Origin: CAVPEV01 sp963703555
GTDB lineage: Bacteria > Actinomycetota > Actinomycetes > Actinomycetales > Cellulomonadaceae
DNA: 64,000 nucleotides
Assembly: GCA_963703555.1 (NCBI GenBank)
Contig: CAVPEV010000033.1
Span: 55,289-119,288, forward strand
Reading direction: 5' to 3'
This document shows positions 1-8,907 of this stretch, in pieces. Both the position numbers and the translations under genes were made by a program. Position 1 is the stretch's first letter. Each line of letters begins with the position of its first letter. Under the pieces are notes generated by a model. The model was not told the origin of the DNA. It saw only the letters and a program-made list of their open reading frames with translations, and did not search any database.

Positions 1-1426
1 CCGCATCGCGCGGCGCCGCGGCGCCGCCGCGGTCGGCACCACCCTGCTGTCGGGCCGAGCGACCCGGCTCGTGCCGCGCCTCCTCGGGGTTCGCCGTCGG
101 CGGCGACTGCACCGCCGACGAGTCCTTCCCGACCGCGCCCGCCGGCCGGTGCGCCGGCGCCACAGGACGGCGCTCTCCACCACGACCCTTCCCGGTTGTC
201 CGCGACCCCGACGACGACGTTCCTGCTCCGCGAGCCGCACCAGGCTTCCCGCCCGGTGTCCCGCTCGATGGCTGCCCTGGGGAACTCTTGGCCGCGCCCC
301 CCGCGCCGGCCGCGCCGGCCGAGCGGGTCCCGGCGGGCCCGGCAGGACGCTTGCCCGCGGCCGCCTGCCGAGCAGACCCGCTCCCGGCGCCCCCGTCGGT
401 CCCGGACCTTTCGGTTGCGCCCCCGGTGCGCTTCGCCACGGGTGCACCACCCGCCGGTCCAGTCCGCTGCCGGTCCTTGCGCTTCGGCTGCTCCCGCTGC
501 CCACGGGGGCGCTCCTCCTCGAGGACCAGCGGCGCCCCCGCCGCGCCGGCCTGCTGCTCACCGCGACCTTGTCGCGCGCGGCGGGCCTTGAGCGCCGCCT
601 CGGCGGCCGAGCCGGGCGTCGGCATTCGCCGGATGACGACGAACTGCTGACCCATGGACCACAGGTTGGTCGTCGTCCAGTAGATGAGTACGCCGATCGG
701 GAAGTTCACGCCAGAGAACGCGAAGATCAACGGCATCGCGTACAGCAACACCTTCTGCTGCTGAGCCATGGGGCCCTCGAGAGCCGACGGCGGCAGGTTC
801 TTCATGGTCAGTTGACGTTGCGTGGTGAACGTCGTCAGTGTCATTGCGACGATCAACAGGATCGTGACGATCCGAATGTTCGTGTTGCTCGAGGACATGA
901 AGGTGCCGGACAGTGGGGCGCCGAACAGGGTGGCTTGCTGAGCCTGCTCGGCGAGCTGCTGGGTGAGTGGACCGATCCTCTCCCGCGGGTTGTCCGCGTT
1001 CGGGTAGACGCCCCCGGACAGCTGTGGCAGCGAGTTCAGCACGCGGAACAGGGCGAAGAAGATCGGCGACTGGAGCAGCGCGGGCAAGCACGAGGAGAAC
1101 GGGTTCGTGCCGTGCTTGCGGTACAGCTCCATCGTCTCCCGGCTCAACGCCTCCCGCGACGCCGGGTCCGACTTTCCCTTGTACTTCTTCTGGATCGCCT
1201 GCATCTCCGGCGCCAGGATCTGCATGCCGCGCGACGCACGGATCTGCCGGACGAACAACGGGATCAGAGCGATGCGAATGACCACGACGAGCGCAACGAT
1301 CGCCAGGGACCATGCCGCCCCACCCGCCGGATCGAGCCCGAGCCTGGTCAACAGCGTGTGGAACTGGACCATGATCCAGGCCACCGCCACCATGATCGGC
1401 CACAGCAGGCCGTCGAACCACGACAT
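1..1426 (-). CDS. yidC: YidC/Oxa1 membrane protein insertase (3' end cut by window edge)
   Basis: Inserts and folds inner-membrane proteins, alone or with SecYEG. The frame opens at an ATG at 1426 and stays open to base 1, so about 475 codons are visible and the stop lies outside the window. The visible protein has an N-terminal membrane segment, the Oxa1 core with a cytoplasmic loop (motif IQKKYKGKSDPASRE) and a final pair of hydrophobic segments ending near residue 270 (IGVLIYWTTTNLW). It lacks the large periplasmic domain of Gram-negative YidC, as is normal in Gram-positives. From about residue 290 on there is a long Arg/Gly/Ala-rich tail, which is longer than in most homologs. It is the last visible gene of rpmH-rnpA-yidD-yidC. 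Confidence 0.95.
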   Translation of the reverse strand, partial: MSWFDGLLWPIMVAVAWIMVQFHTLLTRLGLDPAGGAAWSLAIVALVVVIRIALIPLFVRQIRASRGMQILAPEMQAIQKKYKGKSDPASREALSRETMELYRKHGTNPFSSCLPALLQSPIFFALFRVLNSLPQLSGGVYPNADNPRERIGPLTQQLAEQAQQATLFGAPLSGTFMSSSNTNIRIVTILLIVAMTLTTFTTQRQLTMKNLPPSALEGPMAQQQKVLLYAMPLIFAFSGVNFPIGVLIYWTTTNLWSMGQQFVVIRRMPTPGSAAEAALKARRARQGRGEQQAGAAGAPLVLEEERPRGQREQPKRKDRQRTGPAGGAPVAKRTGGATERSGTDGGAGSGSARQAAAGKRPAGPAGTRSAGAAGAGGAAKSSPGQPSSGTPGGKPGAARGAGTSSSGSRTTGKGRGGERRPVAPAHRPAGAVGKDSSAVQSPPTANPEEARHEPGRSARQQGGADRGGAAAPRDA

Positions 1427-1450
1427 CTCGCAGGGGCTCCTCGGTAGGGG

Positions 1451-1765
1451 TCAGGAAGCGGCCGGCAGGCCGACGTGTCGATGGGTCCGCTCACGGGCGG
1501 GCGGCACGTCATCGACGCCGCCCGCGCTCCACGGGTTGCAGCGCAGCAGCCGCCAGGTGGCCAGCGCCGAACCCCGGACGACCCCGTGCCTGGTGATCGC
1601 CACGACCGCGTACTGCGAGCAGGACGGGTAGTAGCGGCAGGTGGGCGGTCGCATCGGCGAGACCAGGTGCTGGTACACCCACAGCACACCCAGCAGCGCC
1701 CGACGGGGGAGCGCCACCGCGGCGACGGCGGTCCGCCGCAGGCGATCGTTCGATGTGTCGGTCAT
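1451..1765 (-). CDS. yidD: Membrane protein insertion efficiency factor YidD
   Basis: Small protein (104 aa) thought to help YidC-dependent membrane insertion. The family signature is clear: an N-terminal amphipathic/hydrophobic stretch (LGVLWVYQHLVSPM) followed by CRYYPSCSQYAVVAI and a WRLLRCNPW motif. The start at 1765 overlaps the rnpA stop by four bases (ATGA), so translation is probably coupled. Length and position between rnpA and yidC match the usual bacterial arrangement. Confidence 0.95.
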   Translation of the reverse strand: MTDTSNDRLRRTAVAAVALPRRALLGVLWVYQHLVSPMRPPTCRYYPSCSQYAVVAITRHGVVRGSALATWRLLRCNPWSAGGVDDVPPARERTHRHVGLPAAS

Positions 1766-2118
1766 CCCCGGTCCCTCCTGCGCCGCAACGCGGCGCCCAG
1801 CGCGCCGTCCAGGTCCGATCCCAACGCCTCGAAGTCTTCGTCGGCCGCCGGGGGAAGAGCCCGCACGACGACCATCGCATCCGGCGGCACCATCGCCAAA
1901 CGCCGAGCCAGCAGGGCCCGCAGCCGCCGCTTCACCGTGTTGCGCACGACAGCCGTCCCGACGGCCTTCGACACGACGATGCCGACCACCGGACCTGGTC
2001 CGGGGTCGGCTCGTGTCGCGGCGTGCACCACCAGGGTCGCCCGCCCCGCACGTGCGCCGTGCCGGACCGACTCCACGAAGTCCGCCGACCGGCGCATCCG
2101 GTGCGCAGCAGGCAGCAC
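1762..2118 (-). CDS. rnpA: Ribonuclease P protein component
   Basis: Protein subunit of RNase P, which removes 5' leaders from pre-tRNAs together with the RnpB RNA. The 118-aa product starts at a GTG (LPAAHRMRRSADF) and contains the family RNR-like basic helix as VVRNTVKRRLRALL near residue 60. The start lies 10 nt downstream of the rpmH stop, and the end overlaps yidD by 4 nt. The rnpB RNA gene itself is not in this window. Confidence 0.95.
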   Translation of the reverse strand: MLPAAHRMRRSADFVESVRHGARAGRATLVVHAATRADPGPGPVVGIVVSKAVGTAVVRNTVKRRLRALLARRLAMVPPDAMVVVRALPPAADEDFEALGSDLDGALGAALRRRRDRG

Positions 2119-2128
2119 CGGCGCCGCT

Positions 2129-2266
2129 TCAGACCGTCAGCTCGGCGCGGCCCTTGCGCCGACGCGAGGAGAGGATGGCGCGGCCGGCGCGGGTCCGCAT
2201 GCGCAGACGGAAGCCGTGCGTCTTGGCCCGACGTCGGTTGTTCGGCTGGAAGGTGCGCTTGGTCAC
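2129..2266 (-). CDS. rpmH: 50S ribosomal protein L34
   Basis: A 45-residue, strongly basic ribosomal protein of the large subunit. It begins at a GTG at 2266 and reads TKRTFQPNNRRRAKTHGFR, then an Arg-rich tail ending RRRKGRAELTV, which is the canonical L34 sequence at full length. It is first in the rpmH-rnpA-yidD-yidC operon and is transcribed away from dnaA, the standard arrangement at bacterial origins. Confidence 0.97.
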   Translation of the reverse strand: MTKRTFQPNNRRRAKTHGFRLRMRTRAGRAILSSRRRKGRAELTV

Positions 2267-2710
2267 GAGTCTCTCCAGAGGTTCCAGGGCAGACCGCACA
2301 CGGAGCCACGGTCAGGTTCGTCGGCGCCGGCGACGCCACCCCGGGTACGGCGCAGTCGGCCGCGCCATGACGTGGTAGAGGGGCCGCCAACAGGCTGGGC
2401 CACGGTACGCCGGAATGTGGGAGAGGGTCAAACGACACCCTCTCGCTGTGGCGACCGCCTCCCGGACGTCGCCGATCCGGTCGCGGATATCACCCGTACG
2501 AACCCTGTCCCCGCCTCCGTGGCCCGCTAGCATCGAACTTCTTCGCACCGCAGTCCGTCCGCGATAGGGATGGTCGAGCGACGCTCGCGACAACGACCCC
2601 GGCGTCGCGGCCGTGTTGCGCCCCCGTGTGCGCATGGATGTGGACAACTGTGTGGACAGCCGACACAGTGGCACACTCGATCACAGGTTCCGAGGGCAGC
2701 GAGGTAGGAA
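2267..2710. promoter_or_regulatory. rpmH/dnaA divergent intergenic region with DnaA boxes
   Basis: This 444-bp gap separates rpmH from dnaA and must hold promoters for both. Two DnaA-box-like 9-mers lie side by side: TGTGGACAA at 2639-2647 (exact complement of TTGTCCACA) and TGTGGACAG at 2651-2659. They sit about 50-70 bp upstream of the dnaA start, a position consistent with DnaA autoregulation (inference). A purine-rich ribosome-binding stretch (GAGGTAGGAA) directly precedes the dnaA GTG. I could not assign -35/-10 boxes with confidence. Confidence 0.7.
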
Positions 2711-4219
2711 GTGTCGGCACAGGACGAGGAGCTCGCCCGCGTCTGGCACGACGTCGTCGCCCGGCTGGAGGACGGTGCCGACACCAGCCCCAGGCAGCTC
2801 GCTTTCGCGCGGCTCGCCGTGCCGCTCGGGCTCGTCGACGGGACGATGCTGCTCGCCGTGGCCAACGACCTCACCAAGGAGTACCTCGAGTCACGCGCCC
2901 GGACAGAGGTCACCGAGGCGTTGTGCCAGACCCTCGGCCGTGAGGCACGCTTCGCCATCACCGTCGACGCGAACCTGGCGCCCGACGCCGCGACACCGAC
3001 CGGTCCCCCCGCGAAGGAGTCGTGGTCCACCCAGACCGTCGACACAGCGCCTGCACCGGTCCCGTACTCCCCGTATCTGCACGGGGACAGCCCCTACCGC
3101 TACGACAGCTCCACGGCCCGCGACCTCCACGTGGTGCGCTCGCCGCAGGGTGCCGGCTCCAGGCGCAGCAGCACACCGGCGGAGCCGTCGCGGCTCAACG
3201 ACAAGTACCAGTTCGAGACGTTCGTCATCGGCCCGTCCAACCGGTTCGCCCACGCTGCCGCCGTCGCTGTCGCCGAAGCGCCGGCCAAGGCATACAACCC
3301 GCTCTTCATCTACGGCGACTCCGGCCTGGGTAAGACCCACCTGCTGCACGCCATCGGTCACTACGCAGGCAACCTCTACCCGGGGGTGCGTGTGCGGTAC
3401 GTGAACTCCGAGGAGTTCACCAACGACTTCATCAACTCCATCAGTGAGGGACGCGCGGGAGCGTTCCAGCGCCGGTACCGGGAGGTCGACGTCCTCCTCG
3501 TCGACGACATCCAGTTCCTGCAGGGCAAGGAACAGACGATGGAGGAGTTCTTCCACACCTTCAACACCCTGCACAACGCCAACAAGCAGGTCGTGATCAC
3601 CTCCGACGTCCCCCCCAAGCAGCTCAACGGCTTCGAGGACCGGATGCGGTCGCGCTTCGAGTGGGGCCTGATCACCGACATCCAGCCGCCCGACCTGGAG
3701 ACCCGGATCGCCATCCTGCGCAAGAAGGCCGCGCGGGAGGGGCTCCAGGCTCCGGACGACGTCCTCGAGTACATCGCCTCACGGATCTCCACGAACATCC
3801 GCGAGCTCGAGGGCGCCCTCATCCGCGTGACCGCCTTCGCCAACCTCAACCGCCAGCAGGTGGACCAGCCCCTCGCCGAGATCGTGCTGCGCGACCTCAT
3901 CACGGACGACGACGCGACCGAGATCACCGCCACCATGGTCATCGGCCAGACCGCGGCCTACTTCGGTCTGACCATCGACGACCTGTGCGGGTCCTCCCGT
4001 TCACGGGTCCTGGTGACCGCCCGACAGATCGCCATGTACCTCTGCCGAGAGCTCACCGAGCTGTCCCTGCCCAAGATCGGACAGGCGTTCGGTGGCCGGG
4101 ACCACACCACCGTCATGCACGCCAACCGCAAGATCCGCGAGCTCATGGCCGAGCGTCGATCGATCTACAACCAGGTCACGGAGCTCACCAACCGGATCAA
4201 GCAGCAACAGCGCGGCTGA
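2711..4219 (+). CDS. dnaA: Chromosomal replication initiator protein DnaA
   Basis: Binds DnaA boxes in oriC, melts the origin and loads the helicase. The 502-aa product has the four usual domains: an N-terminal interaction domain (1-90), a variable Pro/Ser-rich linker (about 95-165), an AAA+ domain with Walker A GDSGLGKT near residue 202, Walker B VLLVDDIQF near 261 and a sensor/arginine-finger region, and a C-terminal HTH with the signature GGRDHTTVMHA near 461. The GTG start at 2711 follows a GAGGTAGGAA ribosome-binding site. The initiator is flanked by DnaA boxes on both sides. Confidence 0.99.
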   Translation: MSAQDEELARVWHDVVARLEDGADTSPRQLAFARLAVPLGLVDGTMLLAVANDLTKEYLESRARTEVTEALCQTLGREARFAITVDANLAPDAATPTGPPAKESWSTQTVDTAPAPVPYSPYLHGDSPYRYDSSTARDLHVVRSPQGAGSRRSSTPAEPSRLNDKYQFETFVIGPSNRFAHAAAVAVAEAPAKAYNPLFIYGDSGLGKTHLLHAIGHYAGNLYPGVRVRYVNSEEFTNDFINSISEGRAGAFQRRYREVDVLLVDDIQFLQGKEQTMEEFFHTFNTLHNANKQVVITSDVPPKQLNGFEDRMRSRFEWGLITDIQPPDLETRIAILRKKAAREGLQAPDDVLEYIASRISTNIRELEGALIRVTAFANLNRQQVDQPLAEIVLRDLITDDDATEITATMVIGQTAAYFGLTIDDLCGSSRSRVLVTARQIAMYLCRELTELSLPKIGQAFGGRDHTTVMHANRKIRELMAERRSIYNQVTELTNRIKQQQRG

Positions 4220-4791
4220 TTTCCCTGGACGCGCGCGGCGCTCATGGGTGCGGTGGGTCGTGCGGCCCGCCGACGCACGGCATGCCCGGGGTTGCCACGT
4301 CCCACTCGGGAGCGTTTCGTCCGTTGTTCACACATGTGGACAAGGCTGTGGACGTCGGTGGATGCAGACGTGACCCGATGTGGACGGATCCGGACATCCC
4401 GATGAACGCCCGGTGAGCAGCACGTGCCCACCCACCGTCGGCCCGGATCGTCCACCGCTCACCGCCCTGTCCGGTCCACATCCCCGCAGCCAACGCGACG
4501 TGCACGGACGGCCGTCATCCACAGCACCCACAGGCGCTATGACGATGACGACCTATCCGGGTCCCAAGAGGCTTCGCACACCGTCGAAGCGCCGCTGCGA
4601 TCCCACCGCTGCGAGCCGGCGCCGGCTCGCAGCACCGTCCACCTGCACCCGCTCCGCCGGCTCGCCGATGGTGCCGGGACCAGTCGCGTAGTCTTCGCTC
4701 AGCCGAGTTGCCGCCCCGGTCCCCGGCGGGGCAGCCACGATCCGAGGATGACCGGATCCGCCAACGCCACGTCGGGGTCGAGAGGTGGGGC
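4220..4791. other. Probable oriC (dnaA-dnaN intergenic region)
   Basis: This 572-bp gene-free region lies between dnaA and dnaN, where actinobacterial oriC normally sits. Several DnaA-box-like 9-mers are visible: TTGTTCACA at 4324-4332, TGTGGACAA (exact) at 4335-4343, TGTGGACGT at 4347-4355, TGTGGACGG at 4379-4387, a GTCCACA at 4474-4480 and TCATCCACA at 4515-4523. The cluster of alternating orientation at 4324-4355 is the densest. No strongly AT-rich unwinding element stands out. A hairpin (4571-4590) and a perfect palindrome (4608-4633) follow toward dnaN. The dnaN promoter must also lie here. Confidence 0.85.
4608..4633. repeat. 26-bp perfect palindrome in the origin region
   Basis: The half-site GCTGCGAGCCGGC (4608-4620) is followed immediately by its exact reverse complement (4621-4633), with no spacer. 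It could be a dimeric protein-binding site, a cruciform, or the stem of a transcription terminator after dnaA, although no T-run follows. A weaker inverted repeat, GCTTCG ... CGAAGC (4571-4590), lies just upstream. Confidence 0.8.
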
Positions 4792-5922
4792 ATGAAGTTC
4801 CGCGTCGAGCGCGAGGTCCTGGCCGACGCCGTCACGTGGACGACACGGGGACTACCGACCCGACCCCCCGTCCCCGTCCTGGCCGGTGTCCGGCTCGAGG
4901 CGGACACCGCAGGTCTGGTGCACCTCGCGAGCTTCGACTACGAGGTGTCAGCCCGCTCGCAGGTCGCTGCCGAGGTCACCGAGCCAGGTACCGTGCTCGT
5001 GTCCGGGCGGCTGCTCGCAGAGATCGCCCGGGCACTGCCGGACAAGCCGGTCGACGTCGCGCTGGATGGCACGAAGGTCACCGTCACCTGCGGGGCCAGC
5101 CGTTTCACCCTGCTCACGATGCCGGTCGAGGATTATCCGGCGCTGCCCACCATGCCCGGTCTGACGGGCACCGTGGACGCCGACGTGTTCACCCAGGCCG
5201 TGGCGCAGGTCGGTGTCGCCGCCAGCCGCGACGACACGTTGCCCCTGCTGACTGGCGTGCGGATGGAGATCGAGGGTGACCGGGTCACCCTGCTGGCCAC
5301 CGATCGGTACCGGCTCGCCCTGCGTGACCTCACCTGGCGCCCGGCCACGCCGGGGCTGTCCACGTCCGCGCTGGTGCGGGCGCGGACCCTGTCCGACGCA
5401 GTCCGATCGTTCGGTGCCGTCGGCTCGATCGACATGTTCCTGTCCAGCGGTGAGGGCGTCGACCTCATCGGTTTTCAGGCCGGCGGGCGGCAGACGACAT
5501 CCCTCCTGCTGGACGGCGACTACCCGCCTGTTCGGCGGCTGTTCCCGGACCAGACGTCGATCCACGCGGTGGTGTCCACCCCGGGGCTCATCGAGGCTGC
5601 CAAGCGCGTCGCTCTGGTCGCCGAGCGCAACACGCCGGTCCGGATGTCGTTCAGCACGGGCCAGGTGATCCTCGACGCCGGTCAGGGTGACGACGCCCAG
5701 GCCTCGGAGGCGCTCGAGGCCGGCCTTGTCGGGGAGGACATCTCCGTCGCGTTCAACCCGCACTTCCTCCTCGACGGCCTCGGGGCGCTGCCGGCGCCGT
5801 ACGTGCGGATGGCGTTCACCCATCCGAACAAGCCGGTGGAGTTCCGCGGCCAGGCCGAGCGGGACGGTGGCGACGACCCGTCCTACCGTTACCTGCTGGT
5901 ACCGATCCGGTTCGCCGGCTGA
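4792..5922 (+). CDS. dnaN: DNA polymerase III subunit beta (sliding clamp)
   Basis: Ring-shaped processivity clamp that tethers DNA polymerase III and many repair factors to DNA. The 376-aa length is normal for three clamp domains. It starts KFRVEREVLADAVTWTTRGL and ends with the conserved SYRYLLVPIRFAG. I chose the ATG at 4792 because it follows a GAGGTGGGG ribosome-binding site and matches the family N-terminus; an in-frame upstream start at 4708 would add a non-conserved leader. It lies directly downstream of the probable oriC. Confidence 0.98.
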   Translation: MKFRVEREVLADAVTWTTRGLPTRPPVPVLAGVRLEADTAGLVHLASFDYEVSARSQVAAEVTEPGTVLVSGRLLAEIARALPDKPVDVALDGTKVTVTCGASRFTLLTMPVEDYPALPTMPGLTGTVDADVFTQAVAQVGVAASRDDTLPLLTGVRMEIEGDRVTLLATDRYRLALRDLTWRPATPGLSTSALVRARTLSDAVRSFGAVGSIDMFLSSGEGVDLIGFQAGGRQTTSLLLDGDYPPVRRLFPDQTSIHAVVSTPGLIEAAKRVALVAERNTPVRMSFSTGQVILDAGQGDDAQASEALEAGLVGEDISVAFNPHFLLDGLGALPAPYVRMAFTHPNKPVEFRGQAERDGGDDPSYRYLLVPIRFAG

Positions 5923-5989
5923 GGACCTCACCGGACGAGAACAGGTGGCGACCCGGGGTGACAGGGGCAGACGACGAGAGGTGGGACAC

Positions 5990-6898
5990 GTGCACATCGG
6001 ACTGGTAGGCCTCGGCAGGATGGGTGCGAACATGCGCCAGCGGCTGCGCGCTGCCGGTATCGAGGTCACCGGCTACGACGCTGCACCGGGTGTCCGGGAC
6101 GTGGACTCGCTCGACGGGCTCGTGGCCGGGCTGCCGGCCACCGGCCGGGTGGTCTGGGTCATGGTCCCGGCGGGTGCTCCGACCGACGGGGTGGTGGATC
6201 GGCTGGCGGAGCTGCTCGGCCCGGGCGATCTCGTCGTCGAGGGCGGCAACTCGCACTATCCGGACGACATCCGCCGCGCGGACCAACTCGCCGGGCTGGG
6301 CGTCGGGTATGTCGACGCCGGCGTGTCGGGCGGCGTGTGGGGCCGCGACAACGGGTACGGCCTGATGGTGGGCGGGGAGCCCGACCACATTGCCCGGCTG
6401 CTGCCGGTCTTCGACGCGCTACGTCCGGACGGACCGCGCGCAGAGGGCTTCGTGCACGTCGGTCCGGTGGGCGCGGGGCACTTCGCGAAGATGGTGCACA
6501 ACGGGATCGAGTACGGTCTCATGCAGTCCTACGCCGAGGGTTATGAGTTGTTGACCGCGTCCACGCTGGTCACCGACGTGGCCGCGACGATGAAGGCGTG
6601 GGGCCGAGGCACGGTGGTGCGGTCCTGGTTGCTGGACCTGCTCGTCAGGGCGCTCGAGCAGGACCCGTCGTTGGGGGCCATCGACGACTGGGTCGAGGAC
6701 TCGGGCGAAGGCCGCTGGACCGTCGACGAGGCGATCGACGCCGCGGTCCCGCTGCCGGTGATCTCCGCGGCCTTGTTCGCCCGGTTCTCGTCCCGGCAGG
6801 GCGAGTCGCCGGCGATGAAGGCCGTCGCGGCGCTGCGCCAGCAGTTCGGTGGGCACGCGGTACGGCCGGCGGCCGGTGGAGCGGGACAGGCGGGCTGA
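5990..6898 (+). CDS. gnd: 6-phosphogluconate dehydrogenase, short (GndA/YqeC) type
   Basis: Oxidatively decarboxylates 6-phosphogluconate to ribulose 5-phosphate in the pentose phosphate pathway. The 302-aa protein begins at a GTG with the Rossmann motif GLVGLGRMGANM, then EGGNSHYPDD, the substrate-binding SGGVWG and the catalytic-lysine region GAGHFAKMVHNGIEYG. Length and sequence fit the short form, often NAD-linked, rather than the 470-aa enzyme. An in-frame upstream extension has no family match. Its place between dnaN and recF is a recurring actinobacterial arrangement. Confidence 0.95.
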   Translation: MHIGLVGLGRMGANMRQRLRAAGIEVTGYDAAPGVRDVDSLDGLVAGLPATGRVVWVMVPAGAPTDGVVDRLAELLGPGDLVVEGGNSHYPDDIRRADQLAGLGVGYVDAGVSGGVWGRDNGYGLMVGGEPDHIARLLPVFDALRPDGPRAEGFVHVGPVGAGHFAKMVHNGIEYGLMQSYAEGYELLTASTLVTDVAATMKAWGRGTVVRSWLLDLLVRALEQDPSLGAIDDWVEDSGEGRWTVDEAIDAAVPLPVISAALFARFSSRQGESPAMKAVAALRQQFGGHAVRPAAGGAGQAG

Positions 6899-6909
6899 CC
6901 GCCCAGGCC

Positions 6910-8175
6910 GTGTACGTCTCACACCTGTCGCTCGTCGACTTCCGCTCCTACCACCAGGCCGAGCTCCCCCTCGACCCGGGTGTCACCACGCTCGTCGGAC
7001 CCAACGGTCAGGGCAAGACGAACCTCGTCGAGGCACTCGGGTACCTGGCGACGTCGAGCAGCCACCGGGTCGCGTCGGACGCGGCGCTCGTGCGAGCCGG
7101 GGCGAGCCGGGCCCTGGTACGAGCGCGGGTGGTCCGCGGCAGCACGACACCCCGGGCGACGGTCGTGGAGCTGGAGATCACACCCGGACGCGCCAACCGT
7201 GCGCGGATCAACGGGGGCTCGCCGGGCCGCGCCCGGGAGGCGCTGGGCATCCTGCGCACCGTGCTGTTCGCGCCGGAGGACCTGGGCCTGGTCAAGGGTG
7301 ACCCGGACGGCCGGCGCCGCTACCTCGACGAGCTGGCGGTGCTCATCACGCCGCGGTTGGCCGGCGTGCTCACCGACTACGACCGGGTCGTCCGACAGCG
7401 CTCGGCGCTGCTGAAGTCGGCTGGCGTGGCGTTGCGGTCGCGAGCCGGCGGCAGCGAGCTGCGGACGTTGGACGTGTGGGACGCCAAGCTGGCGCAGACC
7501 GGCGCTGAGGTCATCGTCGCCAGGCGCGTCCTGGTGCAGGCGCTGGCGCCCTACGTGCGGCAGGCGTACGCACAGGTCAGCTCGGGACAGGTGGACGCGC
7601 AGATCGACTACCGCAGCTCGGTGGATGCCACCGACCCGCAGGAGGGGGTCGACGGCAGGCCGACGGGTGGTCGCCAGCCCGACCGGTCCGACGAACCCGT
7701 GCACCTGGTCGAGGCCCGGCTGCTCGAGGTGATGGGTCGGCTGCGCAGCCGGGAGATCGAACGGGGCGTGTGCCTCGTCGGGCCGCACCGGGACGACCTG
7801 CAGCTCACCCTGGGTCCGCTGCCGGCGAAGGGGTATGCCAGTCACGGCGAGTCGTGGTCGCTGGCCCTCGCGCTGCGGCTCGGCGCGTACGCCCTGCTGA
7901 CGTCCGGATCACCGACCGGGCCGGGAGGTGGTGTCGGCGGGCGGGACGCAGGCAGCGACCTGTGGATGGCGGACTGGGGGCCCGACGGGGAGCCGGTCCT
8001 CATCCTGGACGACGTGTTCGCCGAGCTCGACGTGCGGCGCCGCGACCGGCTGGCCGAGCTCGTCGCGCCGGCCCGGCAGGTCATCGTCACGGCCGCCGTC
8101 CCCGAGGACGTCCCGGACGTGCTGCGCGGCGCACGGGTGGACGTCATGGACAGCCGGGTCACCCGTGTCCTCTGA
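6910..8175 (+). CDS. recF: DNA replication/repair protein RecF
   Basis: SMC-like ATPase that helps load RecA at single-strand gaps through RecFOR. The 421-aa product opens YVSHLSLVDFRSYHQAE with Walker A VGPNGQGKTNL near residues 30-40. The signature region GPHRDDLQ and the Walker B/D-loop ILDDVFAELDVRRRDRL are near the C-terminus. The GTG at 6910, 11 nt after gnd, matches the family start; the long upstream extension in the same frame overlaps gnd and is rejected. The dciA start overlaps its 3' end. Confidence 0.97.
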   Translation: MYVSHLSLVDFRSYHQAELPLDPGVTTLVGPNGQGKTNLVEALGYLATSSSHRVASDAALVRAGASRALVRARVVRGSTTPRATVVELEITPGRANRARINGGSPGRAREALGILRTVLFAPEDLGLVKGDPDGRRRYLDELAVLITPRLAGVLTDYDRVVRQRSALLKSAGVALRSRAGGSELRTLDVWDAKLAQTGAEVIVARRVLVQALAPYVRQAYAQVSSGQVDAQIDYRSSVDATDPQEGVDGRPTGGRQPDRSDEPVHLVEARLLEVMGRLRSREIERGVCLVGPHRDDLQLTLGPLPAKGYASHGESWSLALALRLGAYALLTSGSPTGPGGGVGGRDAGSDLWMADWGPDGEPVLILDDVFAELDVRRRDRLAELVAPARQVIVTAAVPEDVPDVLRGARVDVMDSRVTRVL

Positions 8176-8743
8176 CACGCCCGACGGTTCGACGGCCAGC
8201 CCGCCGCGGGAGGCGGCCGGCCGGGCGGGCCAGGTCCCGGTGCAGGAGCTCGTCGAGCTCACCCCGTTGCGGGAGCTGGCGCGTGCCGCGCTGCGTCGGG
8301 CGCAGGCGGCCGCCGCCGCCCGCGGCCTGCGGCCGGGGACCCCGGCGCGTCGTTCGCCACTGGTGGACGACGGTCGTCGGCCACCGGGACGTGACCCGGA
8401 GGTCCTCGGTGACGCCGTCGGCGCCTTGCTGCGGCAGCGCGGCTGGGTGCACGACGTGGCCGTCGGCGGCGTGGTCGGGCGCTGGCGCGAGACGGTCGGG
8501 GAGCAGATGGCCGACCACTGCACCCCCGAGAGCTTCGAGGACGGGGTGCTGACGGTACGCACGGACTCGACCTCCTGGGCATCGGCGGTCCGGCTGCTCG
8601 TCCCCCAGCTGCTCGGACGGCTCAGCGAGGACGTCGGACCGGACGTGGTGCGACAGGTGCGGGTGCTCGGACCGGTCGGCCCGGGGTTCGGCCGGGGGCG
8701 GCGCTCGGTGCGGGGGCGTGGGCCCCGGGACACGTGGGGCTGA
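8165..8743 (+). CDS. dciA: DciA-family protein (DUF721)
   Basis: DciA/DUF721 proteins interact with the replicative helicase and are thought to help load or recruit it where DnaC or DnaI is missing. The 192-aa product has a low-complexity N-terminus and a conserved domain over the last 120 residues (VGALLRQRGWVHDVAVGGVVG, then WRETVGEQMADHC and LTVRTDSTSWASAVRLL). The GTG start at 8165 overlaps the recF stop by 11 nt, implying coupled translation. It lies between recF and gyrB, the usual actinobacterial site. Confidence 0.93.
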   Translation: MSSDTPDGSTASPPREAAGRAGQVPVQELVELTPLRELARAALRRAQAAAAARGLRPGTPARRSPLVDDGRRPPGRDPEVLGDAVGALLRQRGWVHDVAVGGVVGRWRETVGEQMADHCTPESFEDGVLTVRTDSTSWASAVRLLVPQLLGRLSEDVGPDVVRQVRVLGPVGPGFGRGRRSVRGRGPRDTWG

Positions 8744-8794
8744 GGGTGGGGTGGCGCCGATCTGTGGAAACGCCGTGCTCCCTCACTCGCCAGG

Positions 8795-8800
8795 TACACT
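8795..8800 (+). promoter_or_regulatory. Possible -10 box of the gyrB promoter
   Basis: TACACT at 8795-8800 fits the actinobacterial sigma-A -10 consensus (TAnnnT) in the 164-bp gap between dciA and gyrB. A start of transcription there would give a leader of about 100 nt. No convincing -35 hexamer is visible at the right distance, so this is a tentative call. Confidence 0.3.
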
Positions 8801-8907
8801 GGGAAGGTCGTTCCGGCCGCGTCTGCGCCCGGAACTCCAGCATCGTGGGGTGATCCGCTGCAGCGGTCCCTTCCGGAGCGTGAGAGACCGAAGGAGCAGC
8901 ACCGCCC

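Noticed and set aside
71..1447. 458-aa plus-strand open frame
   Set aside because: Antisense to yidC, Arg/Pro-rich, no motif; a product of high GC content.
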